From contig NZ_QTSZ01000037.1 in the NCBI RefSeq assembly GCF_003730295.1, forward strand, positions 124,001 to 188,000: a stretch of DNA of 64,000 nt. Direction: 5' to 3'. Of this stretch, positions 24,068 to 33,475 are shown piece by piece (positions within the stretch are counted from its first letter, which is position 1; every line of letters begins with the position of its first letter). The translations under genes and the position numbers were made by a program. The stretch comes from Ornithinibacillus gellani (GTDB taxonomy: Bacteria; Bacillota; Bacilli; Bacillales; Amphibacillaceae). The notes under the pieces are model-generated. The model did no database searches. It worked only from the letters and a program-made list of their open reading frames with translations, and had not been told where the DNA came from.

Positions 24068-25246
24068 CTAATTGTTTTTTGTCAATTGCATCACTGATCG
24101 CTTGAACAAGGTTAAATAACTGGCAGATTTAATGTGTTCATTAACAGTTAAGGGGGTTTTGGACAAGACCTCGTTGTTCTTTTTAATGATTAACTCCCCT
24201 ACTTTCGTTCCTTTTTGAATCGGAAGTTGAATATCATCATGGATAATTGTTTCTGTCTGAATATTTTCGGCGGATTCCCCTTTTTTTAACAGCATACTAA
24301 TAGATTGAGATGCTTGAATATCAATCAATTGTTGCTCTGCTTTTAATAATTTCAGTGTCGTGATCGTTTCTCCTTTTTGATACAAAGGTTTGGTATCAAA
24401 ATGTCCGAAAGCATAATCTAGCATTTTAGATACATCGGCATTTCTTTTTTTCGTTGTATCAGCTCCCATAACAACAGCGATAACACGCATATTATCTTTT
24501 TTTGCTGTTGCGGTTAAACAATATTTGGCTTCGTTTGTGAAACCAGTTTTTAAACCATCTACATCTGGATAAAATTTAACAAGTTTATTTGTGTTAACGA
24601 GCCAAAATTCATTCTTTTCCCCTTTACGTAGATAATCCTCATATATAGAGGTATATTTTGTTACGGATTCATAGCGTAATAGTTCCTTGGCAATTATGGC
24701 CATATCATGTGCGGTACTGTAATGATTGGCAGCTGGTAATCCAGATGAATTTTGAAACTTTGTGTTTTTCAAACCTAATTCTGTTACTTTTTCATTCATT
24801 CGTTTAACAAATGCTTCTTCACTGCCTGAAATCCTTTCTGCCATGGCAACACTTGCATCATTTCCTGAAGCAATGGCAATACTTTTGATTAAGTCCTGAA
24901 TGCTCATTTCTTCTCCCGCTTCTAAAAATACCTGTGACCCCCCCATAGAGGCAGCATTTTCACTAATGCGTATGGTTTCTTCCAATTTAATATTTCCACG
25001 ATCTAATTCTTCCATAATGAGTAGCATCGTCATAATCTTTGTCATACTGGCGGGTGGCAGTACTTCATCCTGATTTTTGTTATAAAGTATTGTTCCTGTA
25101 TCTCGTTCCAATAAAATAGCTGATTTAGAATTTGGTGCTAGATCTGGACTATCTGCCGCTTGCTCTTTTTCAGCTGCCCATGAAACGCCACTAGGAAAAG
25201 CAGTCATAATCAATAGAATAGCAAACAATAGGGCAAGTTTTTTCAT
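24068..25246 (-). CDS. dacF: D-alanyl-D-alanine carboxypeptidase DacF
   Basis: Sporulation penicillin-binding protein of about 392 aa acting on cortex peptidoglycan. A signal peptide spans residues 1-25. Motifs are SMTK (S67-K70), SGND in IASGNDASVA and KTG in GLKTGFTNEAKY. A C-terminal beta-sandwich and a final amphipathic stretch (HIKSASYLTLFKRSVMQLTK) for membrane binding are present, unlike DacB here. GGAGGTAATCGA precedes the ATG at 25246; an in-frame GTG/ATG-type start 21 bases upstream is less likely. It lies directly upstream of spoIIAA as in B. subtilis. Confidence 0.95.
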   Translation of the reverse strand: MKKLALLFAILLIMTAFPSGVSWAAEKEQAADSPDLAPNSKSAILLERDTGTILYNKNQDEVLPPASMTKIMTMLLIMEELDRGNIKLEETIRISENAASMGGSQVFLEAGEEMSIQDLIKSIAIASGNDASVAMAERISGSEEAFVKRMNEKVTELGLKNTKFQNSSGLPAANHYSTAHDMAIIAKELLRYESVTKYTSIYEDYLRKGEKNEFWLVNTNKLVKFYPDVDGLKTGFTNEAKYCLTATAKKDNMRVIAVVMGADTTKKRNADVSKMLDYAFGHFDTKPLYQKGETITTLKLLKAEQQLIDIQASQSISMLLKKGESAENIQTETIIHDDIQLPIQKGTKVGELIIKKNNEVLSKTPLTVNEHIKSASYLTLFKRSVMQLTKNN

Positions 25247-25431
25247 TCGATTACCTCCAACAGTCAATATACTGATAGGATTGCCATGTTTGATTCTATT
25301 TATAACCAGTTTGAAAGCAAATTTTTTTGATATATTTGAGCGAAAAAATCGGATGGAAGATGCTTGGATACATGCTGTGAATTTTATTCGAAAATATGAA
25401 ATTATCTGAGGAATAAATGAACCTTATTCAC

Positions 25432-25466
25432 AAAAAAACGCACACAGAATCTCTCTGCATGCGTTT
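25432..25466 (-). terminator. Terminator of the deoB-punA-pdp operon
   Basis: AAACGCA (25460-25466 on the minus strand) pairs with TGCGTTT (25436-25442), with an inner CAGA/TCTG pairing, followed by seven T. It starts eight bases after the pdp stop. Confidence 0.85.
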
Positions 25467-25473
25467 CATTGAA

Positions 25474-26781
25474 CTATTTATTTATAATTGTATCGTAGAT
25501 CAACGTTGGCGTGGCTACTTGTTTATCTTCTATGTGAATTGCTTCATAAAGCTTATTTTTCACAGCATCCACTTGCTGATTATTTGAATAAATTGTTAAT
25601 AACGGCTCTCCAGCTTCTACATGGTCACCAATTTTTTTATGAAGGATGATGCCAACTGCCAAATCAATTACAGAATCCTTCGTTGTTCTTCCTGCACCAA
25701 GCATGGCAGCAGCTGTACCTATATCATTTGCTATTAGCTGAGCAACAGTCCCTGATTGTTTGGCCGGTAAATCTATTTGGTAGCTCGCTTGTGGTAAAAG
25801 TTCCATATGGTCTACAACTGCTGGATTACCACCTTGTGCTTGGAGCATGGTTTTAAATTGTTCTAAAGCTTTCCCATTTTGAAGATTTTTTGTTAATAAC
25901 GAACGTGCTTCTTCAATAGAATCGCATCTTTCAGATAATACAACCATTTGTGATCCAAGTGTTAAACAAAGTTCTGTTAAGTCATTCGGTCCGTTCCCTT
26001 TTAATGTGTGAATGGCTTCTTCCATTTCTAACGCATTCCCAATCGCGTTCCCTAGTGGCTGGGTCATATCAGAAATAACGGCCATTGTTTTTCTTCCGGT
26101 TCTGTTTCCGATATTAACCATGGCTTGTGCAAGATTTCTTGCATCCTCTAAATTCTTCATAAATGCGCCGGCGCCGGTTTTGACATCTAATACAATCGCG
26201 TTTGCTCCTGATGCTATTTTCTTGCTCATAATGGAGCTAGCTATAAGTGGAATGGAATCAACCGTAGCAGTCACGTCTCGTAAACCATAGATTTTTTTAT
26301 CTGCAGGTGTTAAGTTCCCTGATTGTCCAATGACTGCAATTTTATTTTGATTGACAAGTGATACGAATTCATCGTTTGATATTTCCACATGAAATCCTGG
26401 TACAGATTCCAGCTTATCAATCGTTCCGCCAGTATGACCCAATCCCCGACCACTCATTTTGGCAACGGGAACACCAACAGATGCAACTAGAGGAGCAAGT
26501 ATTAATGTTGTGGTGTCTCCCACTCCACCAGTCGAATGTTTATCTACCTTTATACCATCAATAGCTGATAGATTAATGACATCCCCAGAATCAACCATCG
26601 CCATGGTTAAAGCAGCACGTTCATCTTCTGTCATATCCTGGAAATAGATTGCCATTAACAAGGCACTAACTTGATAATCTGGAATCTCATCTTTTGTATA
26701 GCCCTCTATCACATAGCGTATTTCAGCTTCTGATAGTTGTAGACCATCTCGTTTTTTCTCAATGATGTCATACATTCTCAT
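25474..26781 (-). CDS. pdp: Pyrimidine-nucleoside phosphorylase
   Basis: Enzyme of 435 aa that splits uridine, deoxyuridine and thymidine with phosphate. The family signature is [22 protein letters not shown] (about residues 109-130), preceded by the phosphate-binding [15 protein letters not shown]. The C-terminal lid domain is complete. Third gene of the leftward deoB-punA-pdp salvage operon, placed before dacF. Confidence 0.96.
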   Translation of the reverse strand: MRMYDIIEKKRDGLQLSEAEIRYVIEGYTKDEIPDYQVSALLMAIYFQDMTEDERAALTMAMVDSGDVINLSAIDGIKVDKHSTGGVGDTTTLILAPLVASVGVPVAKMSGRGLGHTGGTIDKLESVPGFHVEISNDEFVSLVNQNKIAVIGQSGNLTPADKKIYGLRDVTATVDSIPLIASSIMSKKIASGANAIVLDVKTGAGAFMKNLEDARNLAQAMVNIGNRTGRKTMAVISDMTQPLGNAIGNALEMEEAIHTLKGNGPNDLTELCLTLGSQMVVLSERCDSIEEARSLLTKNLQNGKALEQFKTMLQAQGGNPAVVDHMELLPQASYQIDLPAKQSGTVAQLIANDIGTAAAMLGAGRTTKDSVIDLAVGIILHKKIGDHVEAGEPLLTIYSNNQQVDAVKNKLYEAIHIEDKQVATPTLIYDTIINK

Positions 26782-26797
26782 GTTTGATCATCCTTTT

Positions 26798-27625
26798 CTA
26801 TGAATTGGAAATACGATTAACAATACGTTTTACAAATGAAAGAAAGTCCGTTTTTACCTTTTCAGTCGTTTCCATTACTTCTTCATGTGTGAGCGGTTGA
26901 TCCAAAATGCCAGCAGCCATGTTTGAAATACAAGATATTCCCAGTACGCGCATGCCAGTATGAGCTGCTACAATAACCTCTGGTACAGTCGACATACCAA
27001 CAGCATCTCCGCCTAAAATACGAAGCATATTTATTTCAGCAGGTGTTTCGTAGGTTGGTCCACTATTACCGACATATACGCCTTGTTCCACAGAAATCCC
27101 TAATTCATTTGCGCAAGAATTGGCAAGCTGGAGTAAGGATCTATCATATACTTTTGACATATCTGGAAAACGTTCGCCTTGTTCACTAATATTTGGGCCG
27201 ATCAATGGGTTGTCTCCCATTTGATTGATGTGATCTGTAATTAACATTAAATCACCAGGTGAAAAGCTTGTATTAACTCCACCAGCGGCATTTGTTACAA
27301 TTACAGAATGAATGCCAAGTTGCTTCATGACACGTACCGGAAACGTAACCTGTTGCATCGTATATCCCTCATAATAATGAAAACGTCCCTGCATGGCTAG
27401 AACTGTTTTCCCTTCCAATGTTCCAATCACTAGCTGTCCCTTATGTCCAGCAACGGTGGAAGTCGGAAAATGAGGAATTTCCTCATATGGAATAATGGTA
27501 GCTTGTTCAACCTCATCACCAAGTACGCCAAGCCCAGAACCTAATATGAGTCCAATTTCCGGTTTTTGTTGGATTCGTCCTGTTAGGTACTCTGTTGCTT
27601 CTAAAACAGCTGTCCAAGTTTTCAT
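26798..27625 (-). CDS. punA: Purine-nucleoside phosphorylase I
   Basis: Trimeric-type purine nucleoside phosphorylase of 275 aa acting on guanosine and inosine. Signatures are GLILGSGLGVLGDEVE, GRFHYYEGYTMQQVTFPVRVMKQLG and the base-binding GPTYETPAEINMLRILGGDAVGMSTVPEV. Named pupG in B. subtilis. It sits between deoB and pdp, with 15-base gaps, so ribose or deoxyribose 1-phosphate made here goes to DeoB. Confidence 0.95.
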   Translation of the reverse strand: MKTWTAVLEATEYLTGRIQQKPEIGLILGSGLGVLGDEVEQATIIPYEEIPHFPTSTVAGHKGQLVIGTLEGKTVLAMQGRFHYYEGYTMQQVTFPVRVMKQLGIHSVIVTNAAGGVNTSFSPGDLMLITDHINQMGDNPLIGPNISEQGERFPDMSKVYDRSLLQLANSCANELGISVEQGVYVGNSGPTYETPAEINMLRILGGDAVGMSTVPEVIVAAHTGMRVLGISCISNMAAGILDQPLTHEEVMETTEKVKTDFLSFVKRIVNRISNS

Positions 27626-27640
27626 TACACAATCCCCCTT

Positions 27641-28819
27641 TTATTGGATTTCCTTTAGAAAGCTAGTTCCGTACGCAGGCATGGTGACATTAAAGTTATC
27701 TGCAATGGTTGCTCCAATGTCTGCGAATGTACGACGAACCGGCAATTTTTTACCTTCTTTGATTGACGTATGATAGACAAGTAATGGCACAAATTCGCGT
27801 GTATGATCTGTTCCATGATGAATAGGATCATTTCCGTGATCGGCAGTAATAATGAGTAAATCATCTTCAGTTAGCAACTCGATAACTTCCGGTAATCTTG
27901 CATCATAAGCTTCCAGTGCTTTACCGTAGCCGATTGGATCACGTCGATGTCCATATTTCGCATCAAAATCAACTAAATTTAAAAAGGATATACCTGTAAA
28001 ACCTTCCTTGACTGAATCTACAAGTTTTGTCATACCATCATTATTGTCAATCGTTCGAATGGATTTGGTTACACCTTCTCCATCAAAGATATCTGAGATT
28101 TTCCCTAATGCTATTACATCCAATTCAGCATCTTTTAGTTCATCCATAACCGTTCTTCCAAAAGGCTTCAAAGCATAATCGTGGCGGTTCGATGTACGTT
28201 CGAAATGGCCTGGTTTTCCAATGAAAGGTCGAGCGATAACACGACCTACCATATATTTTTCATCCAAAGTTAATTTACGTGCAATTTCGCAGATTTTATA
28301 TAATTCATCAATTGGTACAATCTCTTCGTGTGCAGCGATTTGCAATACAGAGTCAGCGGATGTATAGACGATTAAGGCACCAGTTTGCATATGTTCTTCT
28401 CCCAGTTCTTCTAATATCTCTGTACCAGAAGCTGGTTTATTGGCAATAATTTTTCTTCCGGTTTGTTTTTCTAATGCTTGAATTAATTCGTCTGGAAAAC
28501 CATTCGGAAATGTTCGGAATGGTTGTTCAATATTTAATCCCATGATTTCCCAATGTCCTGTCATTGTGTCCTTACCATTGGAGGCCTCTTGCATTTTCGT
28601 GTAATATGCCATTGGTTGATCTTGTACTGCAATTCCTTTAACTTCTCGGATATTACTCAGACCCAATTTTTCCATTGTAGGCATATGCAAGCCACCCATT
28701 TTTTCGGCAATATGCCCCAATGTATCAGCTCCGATATCGTCAAATTTAGCCGCATCAGGCGCTTCTCCAATACCAACTGAGTCCATTACCACAACAAAAA
28801 TACGTTTAAAATGTTTCAT
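27641..28819 (-). CDS. deoB: Phosphopentomutase
   Basis: Alkaline-phosphatase-superfamily mutase of 392 aa that interconverts (deoxy)ribose 1- and 5-phosphates (drm in B. subtilis). Metal ligands are visible in [15 protein letters not shown] at the N-terminus and in [28 protein letters not shown] near the end. The catalytic threonine lies in [18 protein letters not shown] precedes the ATG. First gene of the nucleoside operon. Confidence 0.96.
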   Translation of the reverse strand: MKHFKRIFVVVMDSVGIGEAPDAAKFDDIGADTLGHIAEKMGGLHMPTMEKLGLSNIREVKGIAVQDQPMAYYTKMQEASNGKDTMTGHWEIMGLNIEQPFRTFPNGFPDELIQALEKQTGRKIIANKPASGTEILEELGEEHMQTGALIVYTSADSVLQIAAHEEIVPIDELYKICEIARKLTLDEKYMVGRVIARPFIGKPGHFERTSNRHDYALKPFGRTVMDELKDAELDVIALGKISDIFDGEGVTKSIRTIDNNDGMTKLVDSVKEGFTGISFLNLVDFDAKYGHRRDPIGYGKALEAYDARLPEVIELLTEDDLLIITADHGNDPIHHGTDHTREFVPLLVYHTSIKEGKKLPVRRTFADIGATIADNFNVTMPAYGTSFLKEIQ

Positions 28820-28926
28820 TCTATTACCTCCCTAATATCATGTTGTTCCCTTTTCTAGTATATTTTATGTCCAAGTAAAGAAATACATTAAGGTTGTTAG
28901 ATGTCAGACAACTAAAAAATGAAAAA

Positions 28927-29817
28927 TTAAGCCCTTGGGTGATGAGATTGATAAATGTCTTTCAGCCGTGCTTTTGTGACATGTGTGTAGATTTGTGTAG
29001 TAGATATATCTGCATGTCCCAGCATTTCTTGTACTGCTCTTAAATCAGCCCCGTTTTCTAGTAAATGTGTTGCAAATGAATGTCGAAGTGTATGTGGTGT
29101 AATATTTTTATAAATGTTTGCATCCTTGGTAATCTGTTTTAACACTTTCCAAAAACCTTGTCTGGTCATTGGACGGCCATGCTGATTTAAAAATAATATG
29201 CCAGTATCAGTATTTTTCTTTAAAAGCTTCCCTCTTGACTCATCCAAATAAGTATTGATTGCTTGAATGGCAATATTACCGAGTGGTACAATTCGTTCTT
29301 TTGAGCCTTTTCCCATACAACGGAGGAACCCCATTGTTAAATGTAAATCATTGATTTTTAAACTGACTAGCTCTGTCACCCGTAATCCTGTTGCATACAT
29401 TAATTCCAGCATTGCTTTGTTACGAATACCAAGTGCTGTAGTTGTCGGAACCGCTAATAATTTATCTACCTCTTTCATAGAAAGGATATCCGGTAGTTTT
29501 CTAGCTTTTTTAGGTGTTTCAATATGTAAGCTAGGATCCTGTTTAGTAATTGATTCCCGTATTAAAAATTGATGAAACAGACGAATCGACGATAGCATTC
29601 TAGCTATCGTTGCAGGTGATTTACCAGTATCATTTAATTGATAGAGAAACTGGATAATCATACGTCTATCCACGTTATCCCATTGTTTAGCTTGTTCCGC
29701 CGTGAGAAATTGATGATAACGATTTATATCCCTTCGATAAGATTGAAGCGTATTATCTGATAAACCTCTTTCAATTTGTAAGTAATAAAAAAAATCATCC
29801 ATCACATCAGTCTGCAT
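28927..29817 (-). CDS. xerD: Tyrosine recombinase XerD
   Basis: Site-specific recombinase of 296 aa that resolves chromosome dimers at dif with XerC/CodV (ripX in B. subtilis). The core-binding domain (residues about 5-85) precedes the catalytic domain with Arg in [13 protein letters not shown], the box [29 protein letters not shown] and the nucleophile Tyr in [12 protein letters not shown] 12 bases upstream is open, but GAGGTG fits the ATG at 29817 and gives the same length as the B. subtilis protein. Confidence 0.95.
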   Translation of the reverse strand: MQTDVMDDFFYYLQIERGLSDNTLQSYRRDINRYHQFLTAEQAKQWDNVDRRMIIQFLYQLNDTGKSPATIARMLSSIRLFHQFLIRESITKQDPSLHIETPKKARKLPDILSMKEVDKLLAVPTTTALGIRNKAMLELMYATGLRVTELVSLKINDLHLTMGFLRCMGKGSKERIVPLGNIAIQAINTYLDESRGKLLKKNTDTGILFLNQHGRPMTRQGFWKVLKQITKDANIYKNITPHTLRHSFATHLLENGADLRAVQEMLGHADISTTQIYTHVTKARLKDIYQSHHPRA

Positions 29818-29821
29818 GAAG

Positions 29822-30025
29822 TTATTCACCTCGAAAAAAGAAGTTTAATCGTTCCAACATTTGCTGTTCTTGTAGAAATACTTTAACAGATGGTCCTTCT
29901 GGTGGATCGTAACGGTGATAATGCTCTAATTCTATATGCATCATACGCAATCCATAATAAAATATCGTTGTACAAACAGTAAAAATGATAAATATTTTAA
30001 ATGTATTCCATACAATTCGATTCAT
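29822..30025 (-). CDS. yqzK: YqzK-like DUF4227 membrane protein
   Basis: Small protein of 67 aa with one membrane helix (residues about 8-26) followed by a soluble part with [14 protein letters not shown] and a C-terminal RLNFFFRGE. This pattern and its place between fur and xerD match B. subtilis YqzK. The frame is open to 30109, but GAGGAG lies five bases before the ATG at 30025. Function unknown. Confidence 0.85.
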   Translation of the reverse strand: MNRIVWNTFKIFIIFTVCTTIFYYGLRMMHIELEHYHRYDPPEGPSVKVFLQEQQMLERLNFFFRGE

Positions 30026-30159
30026 GATTTCTCCTCTTTCCAATACATGTACTATTAGAAAGATATGCGAAAAATGAATCAGTTTATACCAATATAAGAA
30101 GATGTACAAATAATATTTAATTGATATACGTATGTTTAATTAATATGTAAAAAATGATT

Positions 30160-30184
30160 GCCCTTTTTCAGATGAAAAAAGGGC
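30160..30184 (-). terminator. Possible fur terminator
   Basis: GCCCTTTTT (30160-30168) and AAAAAAGGGC (30175-30184) form a hairpin about 40 bases after the fur stop. In the minus direction the T run comes only after AATCA, so strength is uncertain. Confidence 0.5.
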
Positions 30185-30221
30185 GTAAAATATAGGTAAG
30201 CAATTTATCTGCTTTATCATT

Positions 30222-30689
30222 TTAAGACGATGTTGGAGCTGTTTCTACTTTTGCTTTTTGACATTGTCTACAAAGACCGTGGAAAGTCAGGCGATGATCC
30301 TTAACCTGAAAACCCCAATCTTTTTCTATTATTTTTTCGACATCGACAAGTAAATCTTCCATTATTTCTTCTACAGAACCACATTCGATACAAACGAGAT
30401 GGTGATGGAAATGCTCAGCACCTTCTTTACGGAGGTCATATCTGGAAACACCATCGCCAAAGTTTATTTTATCGACAATTTTTAATTCTGATAATAATTC
30501 TAATGTACGATAAACAGTAGCTAGGCCAATTTCCGGTGCTTTTTCTTTTACTAGAAGGTATATTTCTTCAGCACTAAGATGATCTTCTTCGCGTTCAAGC
30601 AATACCCTCACGGTTGCTTCGCGTTGTGGAGTCAATTTATAGCTTTGTGCATGAAGTTGCTTTTTTATTTTATCTATGCGATGTTCCAC
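30222..30689 (-). CDS. fur: Ferric uptake regulator Fur
   Basis: Fur-family repressor of 155 aa controlling iron uptake. The winged helix lies in residues about 10-85 (SYKLTPQREATVRVLLE, GLATVYRTLELLSEL). The metal site HFHHHLVCIECG and the structural-zinc CRQC are present (CxxC...CxxC). The start is GTG at 30689 with GGGAGG eight bases before it; a longer frame to 30707 would hide that site. An excellent SigA promoter lies upstream. Fur rather than PerR is judged from its position beside yqzK-xerD and overall sequence. Confidence 0.92.
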   Translation of the reverse strand: MEHRIDKIKKQLHAQSYKLTPQREATVRVLLEREEDHLSAEEIYLLVKEKAPEIGLATVYRTLELLSELKIVDKINFGDGVSRYDLRKEGAEHFHHHLVCIECGSVEEIMEDLLVDVEKIIEKDWGFQVKDHRLTFHGLCRQCQKAKVETAPTSS

Positions 30690-30718
30690 GGTATTTCCCT
30701 CCCTCATTTCCCATCTTT

Positions 30719-30747
30719 ATTATAGGCACACATAAAACAGGTGTCAA
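30719..30747 (-). promoter_or_regulatory. Strong SigA promoter of fur
   Basis: On the minus strand TTGACA (30742-30747) and TATAAT (30719-30724) are both perfect and exactly 17 bases apart. It lies about 30 bases upstream of the fur start. Confidence 0.9.
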
Positions 30748-30766
30748 TCGAGATTTCTTTTTCAAT

Positions 30767-30781
30767 TTATAATTATTATTA
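30767..30781. promoter_or_regulatory. Candidate PerR/Fur box upstream of fur
   Basis: TTATAATTATTATTA differs at one position from the PerR consensus TTATAATNATTATAA and keeps the ATAATnATTAT core shared with Fur boxes. It is 20 bases upstream of the -35. fur is in the PerR regulon of B. subtilis. The sequence is pure A/T, so chance matches are likely. Confidence 0.35.
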
Positions 30782-30827
30782 TATAGGAATGAGTGTTTTT
30801 TTCAACAAAGAAAACTGTTTCTTCCTC

Positions 30828-31478
30828 TTATGAGCTGGACTTCTTGTGAAATGTTGGGATAAAGGACTCCATTGCTCCATTTGCAATAAATGCTTCAATT
30901 GCTGCTGCAGCAAAGGATAACAGAAATAAACAAGCAAATAGAACGGTATAGCTACCTAATGCTTCCATAATCGGCCGTGCATTTCTTTTTGCGGCAAGCT
31001 GTTTGATTAATCGAAGCGAAAAAATCATGGACAAACTACTTGCTATAAAATAGACCGGTATAATCAACAGATTTTGAGGCGCAATTGAAATAGTCGCTAA
31101 CATAAAACCATTCCAGCCCATTTGATTAACGATAAAACCAACGGAGAAACCTAAAAATATACCTTTTGAAAACACAAGTATCCATACGATTGGTAAGCCG
31201 ATAATGGTTAAGCCTAAGATAAAAAATAAAGTTAAGTATTTCGCATGAAGGAGGAAACTGAATTTCATTAGTTCTATTTGATTTGTGAACTTTCCATGAA
31301 TAATTTGATTAAAGAATCGTTCCAGAAAAAAATACAAATCTTGTTTCTGGCTGTAATTCATACTATTTACCATGATGGCGCCAAAAATAATTCCTGTTAA
31401 AAATAGGATGGCGGTAAATATGTAAATCGCTGCATTATCTCTTAAATGGTTCATGATGGGATTTGTTTGACCGAGCAT
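30828..31478 (-). CDS. spoIIM: Stage II sporulation protein M
   Basis: Membrane protein of about 216 aa, part of the DMP (SpoIID-SpoIIM-SpoIIP) machine that thins septal peptidoglycan and drives engulfment. Five membrane segments are visible; conserved text includes FFLERFFNQI and SIAPQNLLIIPVYF. GGAGG lies eight bases before the ATG at 31478 (MLGQTNP), preferred over the ATG at 31493. It lies just upstream of fur, as in B. subtilis. Confidence 0.94.
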   Translation of the reverse strand: MLGQTNPIMNHLRDNAAIYIFTAILFLTGIIFGAIMVNSMNYSQKQDLYFFLERFFNQIIHGKFTNQIELMKFSFLLHAKYLTLFFILGLTIIGLPIVWILVFSKGIFLGFSVGFIVNQMGWNGFMLATISIAPQNLLIIPVYFIASSLSMIFSLRLIKQLAAKRNARPIMEALGSYTVLFACLFLLSFAAAAIEAFIANGAMESFIPTFHKKSSS

Positions 31479-31604
31479 TAATTTATCCTCCATTCAACTA
31501 TCTTGATACTTAAAAACTATGAAGGAGTTCGGACAAACATACCAATATCTCTATCTTTTTAAAAAAAGCAACAGGGGAACCGATTTAATTTATGCTTTAG
31601 CAGA

Positions 31605-32777
31605 TTATTTTTTGGTAGATAATTTCCCATATCTACCTCCTCCACCTGCTATGATATCCATCTGTCCCTCTCGCATCTGACATATAGCATCTGCCATTGA
31701 TGCAGGAATTACCTCTAAAAGTTGTTCGTATGGAACATGATGAATAATATTCATTTCTGTTTGAAAGGCGTTCAATAGTTTATTGAATGTTTTTGGTCCT
31801 AGCTTAGGAATATACTCCAGTGGCACTTGATAAAGATATGCTGGGCGTTCAGACGGATTGTTTTCGGCATCTGCCAGTTCTTGTATTCGATCTGCTACAC
31901 CTTTTACAATCTGTTTTGAACCGCAGGATGGGCATAATGCAGTCTGTGTTGCTACTTGATTCATACAATTTGCGCATACCGTCGAATGATATTTCCCAAG
32001 CAAAGGATTCATACCAAAGTTACGAATGATTTTCCTTCCTTCTACTTGATGCAACGCCCAATAAAATTCTTTAAAAGATGGATGTTCCATCATAATCTCT
32101 TGATATTCTCTAGCGATTTTTGCTAATGAATGTGCATCCGAATTGGTGATGAACGTATATTCGTGGAGCTCTCGTATTTGATCGGCCATAGACGTATCAG
32201 CACTTAAGCCAAGCTCGATTCCGTCAATTAAATCTGGATCAAATACTTCTGTTAAGGAACGGTTAACTCCTTTTCCATATAAGCTTTTAAATGGCGTGAA
32301 TACATGTGCAGGTATGAAGATACCTTCCAATTCCTTTACTTTATACTGTAATGCCCTGGCTGTACCATAATAACGTTGCGAGCTTAATGAAATATTCTTC
32401 ATTCTTTCGGTTAACCATGCAGAAAACGCTTGAATATTTTCAAGCTTTGGGAAAAAACATAGCACATGGATTGGTCCTTGACAGTTTTCATCAAATATTT
32501 CTATTTCGGAACCAAGAATTAGCGTGACATTCTCGAATTGAACACCACCTTCTTCCAATTCAATGGCTTTGTTTTCTTGAATCAATATTTGTAGTTCTTG
32601 TTGAACATGTGGTGCGTGACTGTCGATAACACCAATCATATGAATACCTTTACGGCGACTCGATTCTTTCAATATATTGGTTAACGTAAGGCTTTTTGCC
32701 CCTGTGATTTTAACTGGCTTATCATACATATCACGACCAATATGGATATGCATATCAGCAAAATAGGATTGTAGCAT
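31605..32777 (-). CDS. yqxK: Endonuclease Q-like protein (YqxK, TIGR00375)
   Basis: Protein of 390 aa with a PHP domain at the N-terminus (ADMHIHIGRD, residues about 7-16; IGVIDSHAPH; NSDAHS near 215), a four-cysteine zinc ribbon (CANCMNQ...CPSCGSK, about 272-292) and a helical hairpin-type region (YIPKLGPKTFNKLLNAF). This domain order is that of endonuclease Q, which in archaea and Bacillus cuts 5' of deaminated bases such as uracil and hypoxanthine. Activity here is inferred. It ends in GGGGRYGKL. Three bases separate it from nudF, so the two are probably co-transcribed. Confidence 0.82.
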   Translation of the reverse strand: MLQSYFADMHIHIGRDMYDKPVKITGAKSLTLTNILKESSRRKGIHMIGVIDSHAPHVQQELQILIQENKAIELEEGGVQFENVTLILGSEIEIFDENCQGPIHVLCFFPKLENIQAFSAWLTERMKNISLSSQRYYGTARALQYKVKELEGIFIPAHVFTPFKSLYGKGVNRSLTEVFDPDLIDGIELGLSADTSMADQIRELHEYTFITNSDAHSLAKIAREYQEIMMEHPSFKEFYWALHQVEGRKIIRNFGMNPLLGKYHSTVCANCMNQVATQTALCPSCGSKQIVKGVADRIQELADAENNPSERPAYLYQVPLEYIPKLGPKTFNKLLNAFQTEMNIIHHVPYEQLLEVIPASMADAICQMREGQMDIIAGGGGRYGKLSTKK

Positions 32778-32780
32778 GGT

Positions 32781-33389
32781 CTATTCATCTCCAGATTCAT
32801 TTTGCAGCCAGACATGTTGATGGAGCTGTAAATAGAGTACAGCATAATTAGATTTTGCATCATGAATACGCTGTTCTTGTACAAGCTGAACTGCTTCTTC
32901 TAATGTGAATTCCCTGATTTCTATAAATTCATCATCATCGCCAGGAACTTTTTCCTCCAGCAATTTTAATTGGTTGGTAATGTATAAATATACAATTTCA
33001 TCTGCGAAACCTGGTGACGTATAAAAGGAACCGATATATGTCAGTTTGTCTGTTGTATATCCTGTTTCTTCCTCCAGTTCACGAATCGCAGTTATTTCAG
33101 GTGCTTCTCCTGGTTCTAATTTTCCCGCAGGTATTTCAATTAGTGCTTTTTCAAGTGGCTTACGATACTGTTCTACCAATACAATTTTTTGATTTTCGGT
33201 AATTGCAATGACTCCTACTGCTCCCGGATGTTTAACCAATTCACGTTTAGCAGTATTCCCATCCGGTAACACGACATCATCTACTTGAACATCAATGATT
33301 TTCCCTTTAAATATTCCCTTCGATTGAATGGTTTTTTCTTCGAATGGATGCAATTCGTTCACCTTCTTTCTAAGTCTCTTTTCCATCAT
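32781..33389 (-). CDS. nudF: ADP-ribose pyrophosphatase NudF (Nudix)
   Basis: Nudix hydrolase of 202 aa that cleaves ADP-ribose to AMP and ribose 5-phosphate. The full Nudix box GKLEPGEAPEITAIRELEEETGY (about residues 93-115) is present, and EIPAG just before it and the SPGFADEIVYLY motif are typical of the ADP-ribose subfamily. Two adjacent ATG codons (33389 and 33386) are possible starts; the ribosome site is weak. Order nudF-yqxK-spoIIM-fur equals B. subtilis. Confidence 0.92.
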   Translation of the reverse strand: MMEKRLRKKVNELHPFEEKTIQSKGIFKGKIIDVQVDDVVLPDGNTAKRELVKHPGAVGVIAITENQKIVLVEQYRKPLEKALIEIPAGKLEPGEAPEITAIRELEEETGYTTDKLTYIGSFYTSPGFADEIVYLYITNQLKLLEEKVPGDDDEFIEIREFTLEEAVQLVQEQRIHDAKSNYAVLYLQLHQHVWLQNESGDE

Positions 33390-33475
33390 ATCACATCCGT
33401 GGACGAGTATAGCTTGTAAATGAATGGATGACTCCCTACAATAATAAATAGAATCGATAGGAAAGGATGATCAGC

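Noticed and set aside
29822-30109. Longer yqzK form starting at 30109
   Set aside because: The upstream 28 codons are hydrophobic text without a ribosome site; GAGGAG before the ATG at 30025 gives the family length.
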